Shown here: positions 34,825 through 44,492 of the stretch, one piece after another
How the letters are laid out: each line of letters begins with the position of its first letter
Position numbering within the stretch: the stretch's first letter is position 1
Assembly: GCA_016702545.1 (NCBI GenBank)
Contig: JADJDT010000032.1
Location: 1 to 44,738 of the forward strand
From: Pseudomonadota bacterium
GTDB lineage: Bacteria > Myxococcota_A > Polyangia > GCA-2747355
Length of the DNA stretch: 44,738 bases
Direction of reading: 5' to 3'
The notes under the pieces: model-generated
Databases searched by the model: none
What the model was told of the DNA's origin: nothing
What the model saw: the letters and a program-made list of their open reading frames with translations, nothing else
Made by a program: the position numbers and the translations under genes

Positions 34825-37800
34825 ATGGACGCCGCACTGCGCGAGATTCCCTTCAACTACACCTCGGCCGACGACCGCCTGGTGGCCACGTTTCTCGGCG
34901 GCGAAGCCCTCTGGGAGCGCCTCGAGCAGCTGCGCGCGCGCCGGGTGACCGGCCGCTCGGCTCGCCTGCTGCTACGGATCTTCGGCGACCTCTTCGTCCA
35001 TCGCCGCAACGCCTTTCTCTACCAGGAGCTGCTCGATGCACCGCGGCGCCGGGCGCGCCTGCTGCGGCGGCTGGCGACCGAGCTCGCCATCGTCGAGAGC
35101 AGCAGCGGCGGGGATCCCCTGGTGCTCGAGGTGCTGACCACCACGCGGGAGCTGCTGGCGCACTTCGCCCATGAGCTCGGCGGAGCGGCACGCGAGCGCC
35201 GCCGCATCGTCACCGCGCTGGCGCCGATCGTCGGCCAGCAGAACGTGCTCTTCGACCCCTTCACGCTCGTCTCGCACGCGACGGACGCCACGGACTGGCG
35301 CCTGTTCTGCCGCGCGTGGTGGTCACGCCCTCCCGCGAGGAGCAGGTCGGCCCGTTGCTGCGGGCGCTCGGCGCGCTGGGACTGGCGGCGATTCCGCGCG
35401 GCGCCGGCACGGGCCTCACCGGCGGCGCGGTACCCCTCAGCGCCGGCTGCGCGCTGATCAACACCGAGAAGCTGGATCGCATCGTCGGCGTCGAGCAGCG
35501 CGAGCTGCCCTTCCCCGATGGTCGCGTCGAGCCCCTGCCGGTGCTGGTCGTCGAGGCGGGCGTGGTCACCGAGCGCGCGATCGAGGCGGCCGCGCGGCAC
35601 GACTACGTCTTCGCCACCGATCCCACCAGCGCCTGGGCCTGCACCATCGGCGGCAACATCGCCGAGAACGCCGGCGGCAAGACGGCGGTGCTGTGGGGCA
35701 CCTGTATCGACAATCTGCTCGCCTGGCGGCTGGCCCTGGCGAACGGCCAGGTCTGGACCGTGCGCCGCCTCGACCATCCGCGCCGCAAGATCCTGCCGGA
35801 GGACCTCGTGCGCTGGCAGGTCGTCGACGCCAGCGGCGCGGTGCAGCGCACGGTGGCGCTGCGCGGTGACCAGCTCCGGCGTCCGGGGCTGTGGAAGGAC
35901 ATCACCAACAAGGCGCTCGGAGGGCTGCCGGGGCTGCAGAAGGAGGGCACGGACGGCGTCATCACCGCGGCGGAGTTCGTGCTCTACCCGCGCTATCGGG
36001 CGACGGCGACGCTCTGCCTCGAGTTCTTCGGCGAGGACATGGAGGAGGCCAGTCGCGTGATCCTCGAGCTCTCGCGCGCCTTCCCCAACCGCGGTGAGGA
36101 GGTGTTGCAGGCGCTCGAGCACTTCGACGACGAGTACGTCCGGGCGATCGGCTATCGCGTCAAGGCGCCGCGCGCGGCGATCCCCAAGGCGGTGCTGCTG
36201 GTCGACGTCGTCGGTCACGACGGGGCGCAGGTCGCCCGCGGTGTCGAGAAGGTGCGCGAGCTGCTCGCGCGCCACGGCAACACCGAGCTCTTCGTCGCGG
36301 CCGACGCGGCCGAGGCCGCGCGCTTCTGGGCCGACCGCAAGCAGCTCGGGGCGATCGCGGCCCGCACCAACGCCTTCAAGCTCAACGAGGACACCGTGGT
36401 GCCGCTCGGCGCGCTGGCCGCCCTGGCCGCTTGGTGCGCGGAGGTCAACGTCGACGAGGAGCGCCACAACCAGCGCGCCCTGGTGCTGCGCCTCCAGCAC
36501 CTACTCGAAGACGCGACGCGCGCGGCCCGCGGCGAGGACGGGTCGCTGCCCGCCGAGCGCGCGACGGGGGCCCTGACGCGCTGCGCGCGGGCGCTGGAGG
36601 CGCTGGCGAGCGCCAGCGTGCCGGCCTTGCGGGAGCTGACGCTGCTCGGTGAGCTCAAGCGGGACCTCCTCGAGTATCTTCGCGGCTACGCAGCGCTGGC
36701 CGCCGCCTTGGAGGCCTGTTGGGAAGACGAGCGCCGGCGCCTGCTCGTGCTCGCGACCCACATGCATGCCGGCGACGGCAACGTGCACGTCAACATCCCG
36801 GTGATGTCGAGCGACCGCGAGATGATGCGGCGCGCCGAGCAGCTCGTCGATCGACTGATGGCCAAGGTCGCCCAGCTCGGCGGGGTGTGCTCGGGCGAGC
36901 ACGGCATTGGCGTGACCAAGCTCAAGTACCTGGGGGACGACGCGCTAGAGGCCCTGGCCGCGCACCGTCGTGAGCTCGATCCGGAGGGGCTGATGAATCC
37001 GGGCAAGCTCGCCGATCGGCGCGCCGCGGCCCTGATCTTCACGCCCTCCTTCAAGCTGCTCGAGCTCGAGGCGCGCATCCTGCAGCACGGCAAGCTCGAG
37101 CAGCTGGCGCTCAAGATCGCCGCCTGTATTCGCTGCGGCAAGTGCAAGCCCGACTGCTGCGTGTTCCATCCGGCGCGCGGGCTGTTCTTTCACCCGCGCA
37201 ACAAGAACCTGGCGATCGGCGCGCTGATCGAGGCCCTGCTCTACGAGGCCCAGCGGGAACACTCCGACTCGTTCCAGCTGCTCCGGCACCTCGAGCAGGT
37301 GGCCGACCACTGCACGATCTGTCACAAGTGCCTCAAGCCCTGCCCGGTCGGTATCGACACCGGCGCGGTCAGTGTGCTCGAGCGCGAGATCCTCGCGGCA
37401 CGCGGACACAAGCGCCGCCGGCTGGCGGCGCGGGCCACGCTGCGCTACCTCGACAGCCGCTCGCCGACCTTCAACGCCGTCTTTCGCACCGGGGTGGTGC
37501 GCTGGGGCGGTGCGTTGCAGCGCAGCCTCGCTGGCGCGCTGGGCGAGAGCACCGACGTCGAGGGCACCGATCGCCCGCCGGCCTCCTATGCGCGGCAAAT
37601 GCTGGCCGCGCCCGGACCGCGCGCCGAGCGCACGACGCTGCGCGATCTGCTGCCACCCTGCGGCCCCAACGAGGCGCTGGTCCTCGAGCCCGCCGAGGCG
37701 GCTGGGAGCCTGTCGGGAAATGTCGCGAGCCGCCCGAGCGCAAGGCGCGGCGAGCACCGGAGCGGAACGTACGGGCCGGTACGTGAGCACCGGAGCACAG

Positions 37801-38612
37801 CCGCAACGCAGCGATCGGGTGGCGCAGCAATTTCCCGACAGGCTCCTAGTGGGACCGTGCTCTATTTCCCGGGTTGCGGCTCCGAGCGTCTCTACGGCTC
37901 GATCGGACTGGCCGCGCTCCACGTGCTGCAGACGCTGGGACTGCGCGTCGTGCTGCCGCCGCCCTTCCTCTGCTGCGGTTTCCCGGCCTGGGCCAACGCC
38001 GCTCGCGTGCCGCACGGCCGGCAGACGCTGCGCGACACGATCGTCTTCTCGCAGATCCGCGAGATGCTGGCGCACCTCAGCTTCGAGGCCGTGGTCGTCA
38101 CCTGCGGCACCTGTCACGAGGCGCTGGGCGGCATGGAGGCGCAGAAGATCTTCGGCGCCCCGGTGGTCGATCTGCTGCGGCTCGCGCACGACCGCGGACT
38201 GCGCCTGCGCCCGCCCGAGGGCGCCCTGCTCTATCACACGCCTTGTCATGATGGCCTGCAGGGCCGCGCGCCCGCCCTGCTCGCCGAGCTCGGCGGCTAC
38301 CGCCTCGAGCCGATCGCGCACTGCTGCTCGGAGGCGGGCACGCTGGCGCTGTCACGACCCGACATCGCCAACGCCATGCTGCATCGCAAGCGCACGGCGC
38401 TCTTGCCCGCGCTCGCGGCCCGCCCCGCCCCAGAGCGGCCAGCGGTCGTGCTGACCACCTGTCCCTCTTGCATCTCGGGGCTCGGCCGCAATGCCGCGCT
38501 GGGCGTCGAGCCGCGCCACGTCGCGGTCGAGCTGGCCGCGGCGCTGAGCGGCGCCGGCTGGCGGGAGACGGCCCGCACGCAATGCGCCAGCGCCCAGGCT
38601 CTGCGCTTCTGA
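34825..38612 (+). CDS. DUF3683 / FAD-binding / Fe-S oxidoreductase (D-lactate dehydrogenase-like), one frameshift
   Basis: About 1,262 residues once one C is restored near 35,307 (TTC|CTG). The N-terminal DUF3683 part shows IPFNYTSADDR and TGRSARLLLRIFGDL. A VAO-type FAD domain follows (IPRGAGTGLTGGAVPLS, DPTSAWACTIGGNIAENAGG), then the FAD-oxidase C domain (THMHAGDGNVHVNIPV, SGEHGIGVTKLK). Next come two 4Fe-4S clusters (CIRCGKCKPDC and CTICHKCLKPCP) and two CCG domains (FPGCGSERLYG with LCCGFPAW; TPCHDGLQ with HCCSEAG). Such proteins oxidise D-lactate, glycolate or another 2-hydroxy acid and pass electrons to the membrane chain. A 142-bp palindromic element interrupts the frame without a stop at 37,705-37,846, just before the CCG domains. 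Confidence 0.88.
37705..37846. mobile_element. 142-bp palindromic element inserted in frame within the oxidoreductase gene
   Basis: The ends are perfect 17-base inverted repeats: GGAGCCTGTCGGGAAAT at 37,705-37,721 and its complement at 37,830-37,846. The exact centre is ACGTAC-GGGCCG-GTACGT (37,767-37,784), and the arms between keep partial symmetry (GCCGCCCGAGCGC against GCCACCCGATCGC). So the whole element folds as one long imperfect hairpin. It is read through in the host frame as an Arg/Ser/Gly-rich peptide of about 47 residues between PAEAAG and GTVLYFPGCG. No clear target duplication is visible; a 2-base one would make 144 bases, an exact codon multiple. Confidence 0.75.
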
Positions 38613-38619
38613 GTCATTA

Positions 38620-38889
38620 CTAGGGCCTGTCCCTGAATTCGTTGACGTGGTCGTTGACGGCGACGGCGACGGCGACGACAGTTGAGCCGACAGGCGAGCA
38701 TCGAGGAGTTTGGATCAGTTAGCGAATCGGCGAGCACTATCGACCCTTACAGATGCAGAATACAACAAAGCTGGCGACTTACTTGCTCGTATAGTCGCCA
38801 TGCTAACCAAGCTTTGCCGCTGAACAGCCGTCGCCGTCGCCGTCAACGTCAACGGGATTACGGCCGTGCAATTCAGGGACAGGCCCTAG
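38620..38889. mobile_element. MITE-like element with terminal inverted repeats
   Basis: The ends are CTAGGGCCTGTCCCTGAATT at 38,620-38,639 and its exact complement at 38,870-38,889. Inside, both arms continue with GTTGACGGCGACGGCGACGGC in inverted orientation, with small indels. The ~130-base core is clearly AT-richer than its surroundings and has no open reading frame. CTAG at each end may be a 4-base target duplication or part of the repeat; being self-complementary, it cannot be told apart. It fills the gap between convergent genes and supplies the stop codon of the isomerase-like gene. No transposase is nearby. Confidence 0.75.
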
Positions 38890-40175
38890 CGCGGATGCAC
38901 CTGCACCACCTCGACCGGCCCCTCGCGCGCGACCAGCCGCAGCGGGCCGAGTCGCGCTGGCACCAACGCCGACTCGCCGGCGCGCAGCAGGCCCAGCTCC
39001 GTGCCGTCCTCGAGCGCGACCGCGACCGCGCCGCGCAGCGCGTGAAGCAGCTGGAACACCTCGCTCGGGCCCACCGTCACCGACAGCCCGGCGGTCGGCC
39101 GCAGGTGGTCGAGCACGAAGGCGTCGTCCTCGACCGAGCGCCAGACCCCGGGCTGGCCGGCGAACGCGCGCGGCTCGACGATGAAGTCGGCGGGCGCGGT
39201 CGGGACGAAGCTCAGCGCGGCCAAGGCCGGTGCGATCGCGATCTCGCGCACCGGCCAGCGTACGTGATCCCACGCGCGGAAGGTCGGACCGGGTCGCCGC
39301 ACCTCGAGCAGCAGCGCCTCCCGGCCCTGGGGATTGCCCAGCGCGTGAACCTCAGCCGAGCGCGGGTGGCCCGGGGCCCGCGTCACCCGCAGAGGATTGG
39401 CGTTGTGCACCACCAGGCCGGGACGCAGCGGGATCTCGTTCAGCGCGCCGAGCACCTCCCAGTAGGAGCTCCGCAGCTCGGCGAGCAGCGCCTGCGCCTG
39501 CGGCCGCAGCGCAGGCTCGCGCAACCAACGCTCGAGCTCGGGTGGATCATCGCCGGCCATCGATCGCTCGCCGGCCGAGAGCCAGGGACCAACGAGGCGC
39601 TGCAGCGCGCCGAGGTCGGCGTCGGCCCGCAGCAGGCCCGTCAGCGCCCGCTGCCGCGCCAACCCGGCGGCCAGGCGCGCGCCCCACTGCACCGGATCGA
39701 GCGCGCCAGCGAAGCCGAGCCGCAGCGTCGCGCCCGGCGCGCAGTCGATCACCACATAGGCCTCGGTGAAACCGGTGGGATGGGACTGCACCGAGAGCAG
39801 CTCGCCGATCGCCAAGGTCTTGGGCAGCAGCGACAGCTGCGGGCCGTGCGTCGCGAAATAGGCTGACCCCAACACGGCCGCCCCCGCGTGGCGCAGCAGC
39901 TCCGGCAGCAGCATTGTCGAGCCATCGGCGAGCGTCACGCGGCTCGGGTGCGCGCGCGCCTCGGGGTCAGCGTCGCAGGCCGCCACCTCGAAGGCCTCGC
40001 CCCAGGGGCCGCCGGCCTCCGTCCCCTCCGGCCCGGCCACGCCCTTGTAGGGCGCCAGCCTCCGCCCGCCCCAGGGTCGCGCCACAAAGTTGTCGGCGTG
40101 CGGGCGCAGCAGCGACCGCGCCACGCGCGCCAGGGCCGCCACCTCGCCGGCGCAGACCGCGCGCGCCAGCGTCAA
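38886..40175 (-). CDS. Mannose-6-phosphate isomerase-like protein
   Basis: About 429 residues. The N-terminal NFVARPWGGRRLAPYKG, then GEAFEVAAC, LADGSTMLLPELL, LPKTLAIGELLSVQSHPTGF (zinc Gln and His in QSHP) and EAYVVIDCAPGATLRLGF follow the type I phosphomannose isomerase pattern, with a cupin-like C-terminal part (AVAVALEDGTELGLL). Family members interconvert fructose-6-P and mannose-6-P for GDP-mannose and surface polysaccharides. Divergence is marked, so the substrate may differ. I placed the start at a TTG (40175) that overlaps the upstream stop (TTGA), implying translational coupling with the TPR/PEGA gene. The frame stays open further upstream, but that part is the shadow of the neighbour. 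The stop lies in the terminal repeat of the MITE-like element. Confidence 0.72.
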   Translation of the reverse strand: MTLARAVCAGEVAALARVARSLLRPHADNFVARPWGGRRLAPYKGVAGPEGTEAGGPWGEAFEVAACDADPEARAHPSRVTLADGSTMLLPELLRHAGAAVLGSAYFATHGPQLSLLPKTLAIGELLSVQSHPTGFTEAYVVIDCAPGATLRLGFAGALDPVQWGARLAAGLARQRALTGLLRADADLGALQRLVGPWLSAGERSMAGDDPPELERWLREPALRPQAQALLAELRSSYWEVLGALNEIPLRPGLVVHNANPLRVTRAPGHPRSAEVHALGNPQGREALLLEVRRPGPTFRAWDHVRWPVREIAIAPALAALSFVPTAPADFIVEPRAFAGQPGVWRSVEDDAFVLDHLRPTAGLSVTVGPSEVFQLLHALRGAVAVALEDGTELGLLRAGESALVPARLGPLRLVAREGPVEVVQVHPR

Positions 40176-41206
40176 AACAGCACCTGTCCGACCAGCACAG
40201 CCCCGGTGCGGCTGGGCAGCAGCGACAACGCCGGACCGGACGACACCTGACCGGAAGATACTGCCGGCGTCTCCGCTGCGTTCTGCGCGCGATACCAGAG
40301 CCAGAAGCTCAGGGCACTGCTCCCAGCGAGCACGCCGGCCGCGACATGCGAGGCGATCGCGCGGGAGCGGTAGCCGTCGAAGGCCAGGCTGCTGCGGAGC
40401 TCGCGGTTGGCCTTGGCGGTGAAGTAGAGGGCCAGCACCTCCGCCGACAGCGCCAGCGCGCCGCTGCCGATGCCGGCCACGAGCCATAGTCGGGCCGGTG
40501 CACGCACGGGCAGCAGCACGACGCTCTCGCGCCGCCGCTGGCCCGCCGTCAGCTGCAGCACCCTGCGCCAGGCCGAGAAGCCCTCGGCCTGGACCTCCAG
40601 CTCGTGGTCACCCGGCATCAGCGTGAAGTGCAGCTCGGCATCGGTCGCCTGGGCCCGCAGCTCACCATCGACGCGCACCCACGCGCCCTTCGGCAGGCCG
40701 ACGAGCAACAGCTCTCCCTGACCCGTGCTCGCGCTCGGCGGCTCGACCTGCCAGGCCTCGGAGGTCACGGGCGCCGCCGCGGGGCCGATCTCCGGGCTCG
40801 CGGGCGCCGTGGCCACCGGCGCGCTCCGCCGGCGCTCGAGCTTGGCGCTCAGCGTCGCGATGTGGCGCCGCACCTCCGTCTCGAAGGGCGGCGGTCGCCG
40901 GGGCGCGGCGCGCGACCAATGCGCCAGATACTGGCGGTAGTGCGCGAGCGCGGCCTCGTCGTTGCCGAGCCGGCGGTGGCATTGCGCAAGATTGAGCACG
41001 ATGCTCGGCCGCCAGGTCAGCTGCAGCGCGCGCGTGAACAGCTCCAGCGCGGGCCGATAGCGCCCCGCGCGGTATTCGACGCGCGCGGCCTCGAAGAGCG
41101 TCTTGGATTGGCGCAGAGCCTCGGCGCTCTCGGCGGCCGCGCCGCCGACGCGCGGCACCTGCACCAGCAAGAGGACCATCAGCGACGTGAGAAGGTACGA
41201 GCGCAT
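40172..41206 (-). CDS. TPR and PEGA domain membrane protein
   Basis: 344 residues. A signal peptide or membrane anchor (LLTSLMVLLLVQVPRVGGAA) starts the protein. TPR-like helices follow at ~30-125 (ALELFTRALQLTWRPSIVLN, LAQCHRRLGNDEAALAHYRQ). A Pro/Ala linker leads to a PEGA domain at ~165-235 (LLLVGLPKGAWVRVDGELRA, LMPGDHELEVQAEGF). Two hydrophobic segments lie near ~245-265 and ~290-310. This TPR-PEGA-TM layout is common in myxobacterial envelope proteins of unknown function. It precedes, and is translationally coupled to, the isomerase-like gene and follows the Ser/Thr kinase gene on the same strand, so a signalling link is possible but unproven. No clear ribosome-binding site is seen. Confidence 0.75.
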   Translation of the reverse strand: MRSYLLTSLMVLLLVQVPRVGGAAAESAEALRQSKTLFEAARVEYRAGRYRPALELFTRALQLTWRPSIVLNLAQCHRRLGNDEAALAHYRQYLAHWSRAAPRRPPPFETEVRRHIATLSAKLERRRSAPVATAPASPEIGPAAAPVTSEAWQVEPPSASTGQGELLLVGLPKGAWVRVDGELRAQATDAELHFTLMPGDHELEVQAEGFSAWRRVLQLTAGQRRRESVVLLPVRAPARLWLVAGIGSGALALSAEVLALYFTAKANRELRSSLAFDGYRSRAIASHVAAGVLAGSSALSFWLWYRAQNAAETPAVSSGQVSSGPALSLLPSRTGAVLVGQVLF

Positions 41207-41348
41207 GCACCCAACGCGAGCGACGCGGACGTTACCACGACGCCTTCAGGCGCGGAACGTGCGGCGCAGCCGCGCAACACGACGGCGCGGCGCGACCCTC
41301 CCGTTGAAGCGAGCCTGGAGCACCGATCGAGTTGAAACACCTACTGCA

Positions 41349-41460
41349 ACGCGCATTTGCGGGCGATCTCGGGCGGGCTCGTCGCTGCGCTGCTCGCGCT
41401 ACCTCAAGTAGCGCTGCGCTGCTCGCTCCTCGCGCGCCCGACATCACCTCGCAACTGCGC
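41349..41460. repeat. Long imperfect inverted repeat with inner hairpin and direct repeats
   Basis: Outer arms (ACGCGCATTTGCGGG... from 41,349 and the complement of ...CCTCGCAACTGCGCGT near 41,460) match at about 25 of 28 positions. The centre is GCGCTAC-CTCAA-GTAGCGC (41,396-41,414), flanked by a 14-base direct repeat GCTGCGCTGCTCGC. It occupies most of the 298-base gap between the kinase stop and the TPR/PEGA start, which otherwise contains nothing I can identify. It may end or attenuate the kinase transcript, or be another dispersed palindrome. Confidence 0.55.
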
Positions 41461-41504
41461 GTTTCGTCACGGTGTTCAACCCGTTCGGTACTCTAGGCGC
41501 CCGC

Positions 41505-43376
41505 TCAGAACGCCGCCGTGTCCTCGCCGAGCAGGGGCGGCGCGCCCTCCCCGGCGGAATCGCTCCGTCGTGGCGTGCCGCCACCGGCTCCAGGCGAACG
41601 CGGAGCGCGATCGGAAGCCGAACGACGCCGCGAAGGCGCCCGCCCCGGCGCCGGCAGGCCCACGTCGACCTCGGGCCAGAGGGGGTCGAGGTCAGCCGCC
41701 GTGGCATCCTCGACCGCGCGCGCCCCCGGCCTCTTGACCTCGACGATGCGCTGCGCCGCAGCCAGTGCCCGCAGCACGAGGCGCTCGTCGCGCAGCACGC
41801 GCCAGCGCCGGCGAAAGGCCGCGTAGCCGACGCGCAAGACCTCGAGCTCGACCTCCTGACCCAGACTGAGCTGAAGCTGGCACGGCAGCGGCTGCTCCAC
41901 GGAACGCCCGCCCTCCACGCGCAGCCGACACCGGCCCTCGAAATCGAGCGCCGTGATCTCGACCGTGCGCAGTCGCCCACTCGGTGCCGGATCGGTCGAC
42001 ACCTGCGGGATCGCGCTCGCCGCCGGCGTCGGCACGAGAGGGCCCCCCGCCGGCGCGACGCCCGCAGAGGGCACGGCCCCCGAGTTCGCGGGGGTCGTCG
42101 GCCGGCGCGCGGGCGCCGCGCTCCAGACCCATAAGGTGGCACCCGCCAGGACCACGAGTGCGGCACCACCGACCCACGCCCAGCGTGAGACGCGCGGCCG
42201 CGGGATGGGCTCCGGTCGCACGGCGCGTCGCGTCGCAGGCAAGCTATAGCTGTCGTGCGAGGCGTCCCAGCTGTGGCTGTCCGTGTCGTGGACGCTGTCG
42301 GCGCCGGCGGCGGAGTGGGCGCTGGCGTCCAAGCTCTCGCCGCCCGCCGGAGCGCCCCTGTCGGTGGGCGTCGAGTCGTCCGCTGGCGGCAGCACGGGCG
42401 GCGCGCTGCGACGTGCCGCCGCCGGCAGGCTGCGGCGACGGACGCGCGTCTCGTCCATCGTCTGGGCCAGCACCGCGTCGCTGCTGAGCGCGCTGCCGCT
42501 GGCGCCCGCAGCCCCATCGGCCGCGACCGCCGCGGCAAAGGCGACGCTCAGCTCGGTCGCCGAGGCGGGGCGTTGCGCCGGCGTCTTGGCCAGGCAGCGC
42601 TCGACCAGCTCGGCGACCACCGGGCCGACGTGGGGCGCCACACGGCTCAGGGGTGGGGGCGGATCGCGGATGTGTTGCGCGAGCACCAGCGCCGTGGCCT
42701 CGGAGGCGAAGGGCGGATGACCGGCCAGCATCCAGTAGACCACGGCGCCGAGCGAATAGAGGTCCGTGCGTGCGCTGATCAGGTCGGGGCGGCCCGCGGC
42801 CTGCTCGGGGGCGATCGTGAAGGGCGTGCCCATCACCATGCCGGCGACCGTCCGGTTGGGGTTCGTCTCACCGTCGCGGCCCTGGATCTTGGCGATACCA
42901 AAATCCAGCAGCTTGAGCGCGAGCGGCTCGCGGTCGAGCACGAAGACATTCTCCGGCTTGAGATCGCGATGCACGATGCCGTGGTCGTGGGCCACCTGCA
43001 GCGCGACGCAGACCTGCTGCACATAAGGCAGCACCTCATGCGACCGCATCGGCCCGCGCTCGGCCATCAGGGCCGCCAGCTCGCGGCCGCGCAGCAGCTC
43101 CATCACGTAGTAGAGCTGGCCGCGTTCGGTGCGGCCGAAGTCGTAGATCGTGATGATGCTCGGGTGGTCGAGGCGTGAGATCGCGCGGGCCTCGGCGAGG
43201 AAGCGATCGACCGCGTCAGCTTGATCGCTGAGCGCGGCGCTGACGACCTTGACCGCCACGCGGCGCCCGATCTCCGGGTGCTCGGCCACATAGACCGTGC
43301 TCATCCCGCCCTCTTGCAGGGGCGCGGTGATCACGTAGTTGCCGATACGCTGGCCGATCATCGGATCGCTGGGCAC
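41505..43376 (-). CDS. Hanks-type serine/threonine protein kinase, membrane-anchored
   Basis: 623 residues from a GTG (43376) with GGGGGAAG upstream; an ATG five codons later (MIGQRIGNYVI) is also possible. The N-terminal kinase domain (~6-275) has all key elements: Gly loop LQEGGMSTVYVAEH, ATP Lys in VAVKVV, catalytic HRDLKPENV, metal DFGIAK, and the activation segment end GTPFTIAPEQAAG. A long disordered Ser/Ala/Pro region follows, then one membrane helix (WVGGAALVVLAGATLWVWSA, ~430-450). The C-terminal part is beta-rich and PEGA-like (VEITALDFEGRCRLRVEGG), and a Pro/Arg-rich tail ends the chain. The kinase is thus cytoplasmic with an outer sensor-like portion. Such kinases are abundant in myxobacteria. 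Its substrate is unknown. Confidence 0.93.
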   Translation of the reverse strand: MPSDPMIGQRIGNYVITAPLQEGGMSTVYVAEHPEIGRRVAVKVVSAALSDQADAVDRFLAEARAISRLDHPSIITIYDFGRTERGQLYYVMELLRGRELAALMAERGPMRSHEVLPYVQQVCVALQVAHDHGIVHRDLKPENVFVLDREPLALKLLDFGIAKIQGRDGETNPNRTVAGMVMGTPFTIAPEQAAGRPDLISARTDLYSLGAVVYWMLAGHPPFASEATALVLAQHIRDPPPPLSRVAPHVGPVVAELVERCLAKTPAQRPASATELSVAFAAAVAADGAAGASGSALSSDAVLAQTMDETRVRRRSLPAAARRSAPPVLPPADDSTPTDRGAPAGGESLDASAHSAAGADSVHDTDSHSWDASHDSYSLPATRRAVRPEPIPRPRVSRWAWVGGAALVVLAGATLWVWSAAPARRPTTPANSGAVPSAGVAPAGGPLVPTPAASAIPQVSTDPAPSGRLRTVEITALDFEGRCRLRVEGGRSVEQPLPCQLQLSLGQEVELEVLRVGYAAFRRRWRVLRDERLVLRALAAAQRIVEVKRPGARAVEDATAADLDPLWPEVDVGLPAPGRAPSRRRSASDRAPRSPGAGGGTPRRSDSAGEGAPPLLGEDTAAF

Positions 43377-43463
43377 GATGCTGCTTCCCCCACGCCCGGC
43401 AAACATACGGCAGCGACCGACCCCCAACAAGGCAGCGGCCTCGGACCACCCGTCGCGGCGTGA

Positions 43464-43637
43464 TCAGCCGCAGGCACCGCTCCGGCAGCACCTTAGGATG
43501 GTCATGGCCGCGTTGCGCCTGGCCCTCGTGTTCTCGATGCGGGCCGCCTTGCGTGCCGGGATGGCGCCGATCCTCAAGAGCCGCGCCTGGGTTCTGAGCG
43601 CCGCCTCGAAGGATTCCAGCAAGCGTTCACGGGGCAT
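43464..43637 (-). CDS. Small basic protein (hypothetical)
   Basis: 57 residues, MPRERLLESFEAALRTQARL followed by a basic stretch RIENTRARRN and a Cys-containing end (RCCRSGACG). The ATG at 43637 follows GGGGGATGG three bases away, a close but usable ribosome-binding site. It looks helical and soluble. I do not recognise it. It is upstream of the kinase gene on the same strand with an 87-base gap. Confidence 0.4.
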   Translation of the reverse strand: MPRERLLESFEAALRTQARLLRIGAIPARKAARIENTRARRNAAMTILRCCRSGACG

Positions 43638-44492
43638 GATCCATCCCCCGCCCGGAAAAGGCGCAATTTCTCGCGGCCCACCCCAAATCCGGCGCACAAC
43701 GATTAGTGCGCCGCGCACTGCCCGCCTGGCGTCAGCCAGCCGTCGCCCCCGGACCCGCAGGCGAGGGTTCGCTTGGTCGCGCTCGCGTGCAGGTGGATCG
43801 ACTTGGCGAGTAATGGCGCGTATTGAGGCGGCAGACGCGTACCCGGACGGCAGGTCCAGGTCGACGTTGCGGTGCTGGCAAATCCGTAACTGGCGAGGAT
43901 AAACCGATGCTGCGTAATGCCTCAGCCCTTGCGCATGCTCCGGTTCTCGCAGGCGTACCGGGCGCAGCGATCGCAGCGCCCGCGTTCCCTCCTCCTCTGC
44001 TTCGATGTGGCTGCGGCCTGGATCGTGCGGGGCGGGTGTCCCGGCTGTGCGGCAGCGCAGGCTGAGATCGCCCCGTCCCGGTGTGTGCCGTCGGCGGATC
44101 CGGCCGCGGGTCCCGACGCTCGGCCTCGAGAAGAGATCGCGCACCAGCCGGGACGAAAGCCGTTAAGCACAGAAGTGATAGGAAGGCGCTCTGCACGCCG
44201 GTCCTCACGGCGCCCGAAACGACTGTCTCGCAACACGAGGTGTGCTGGAAGCCTTCTCGGTGCCGGTGGACGCCTTCGCTCGTGAAAGCCGCGGACGCGA
44301 CCACCTCAAGTGGGTGCTGTCCACCGTGCGCCCCGACAAGGCCCGTCAAATCTCGACGTGATGATCGGGCGCATAGCTGGAAAACGAAGCATGCTGGAGT
44401 GCAACGGGCGCAATGTTGCCCACCGTCTGTTAGCGGGTCTGCAAAGCTTCGACCGCGCGAGTTTGCGCGATCGATCAACAGCCGGGACATCG
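43638..44492. other. Stretch without a recognisable gene
   Basis: Open frames exist on both strands but none shows a known domain or convincing coding character. Composition is slightly less GC-rich than the neighbours. A minus-strand frame from a GTG at 44208 begins with a signal-peptide-like segment (VQSAFLSLLCLTAFVPAGA) but continues as low-complexity Arg/Pro/Gly. I could not support calling it a gene. Confidence 0.3.

Noticed and set aside
43732..44208. Possible secreted protein from a GTG at 44208
   Set aside because: The N-terminus resembles a signal peptide, but the rest is low-complexity Arg/Pro/Gly, there is no ribosome-binding site, and other frames are equally open.
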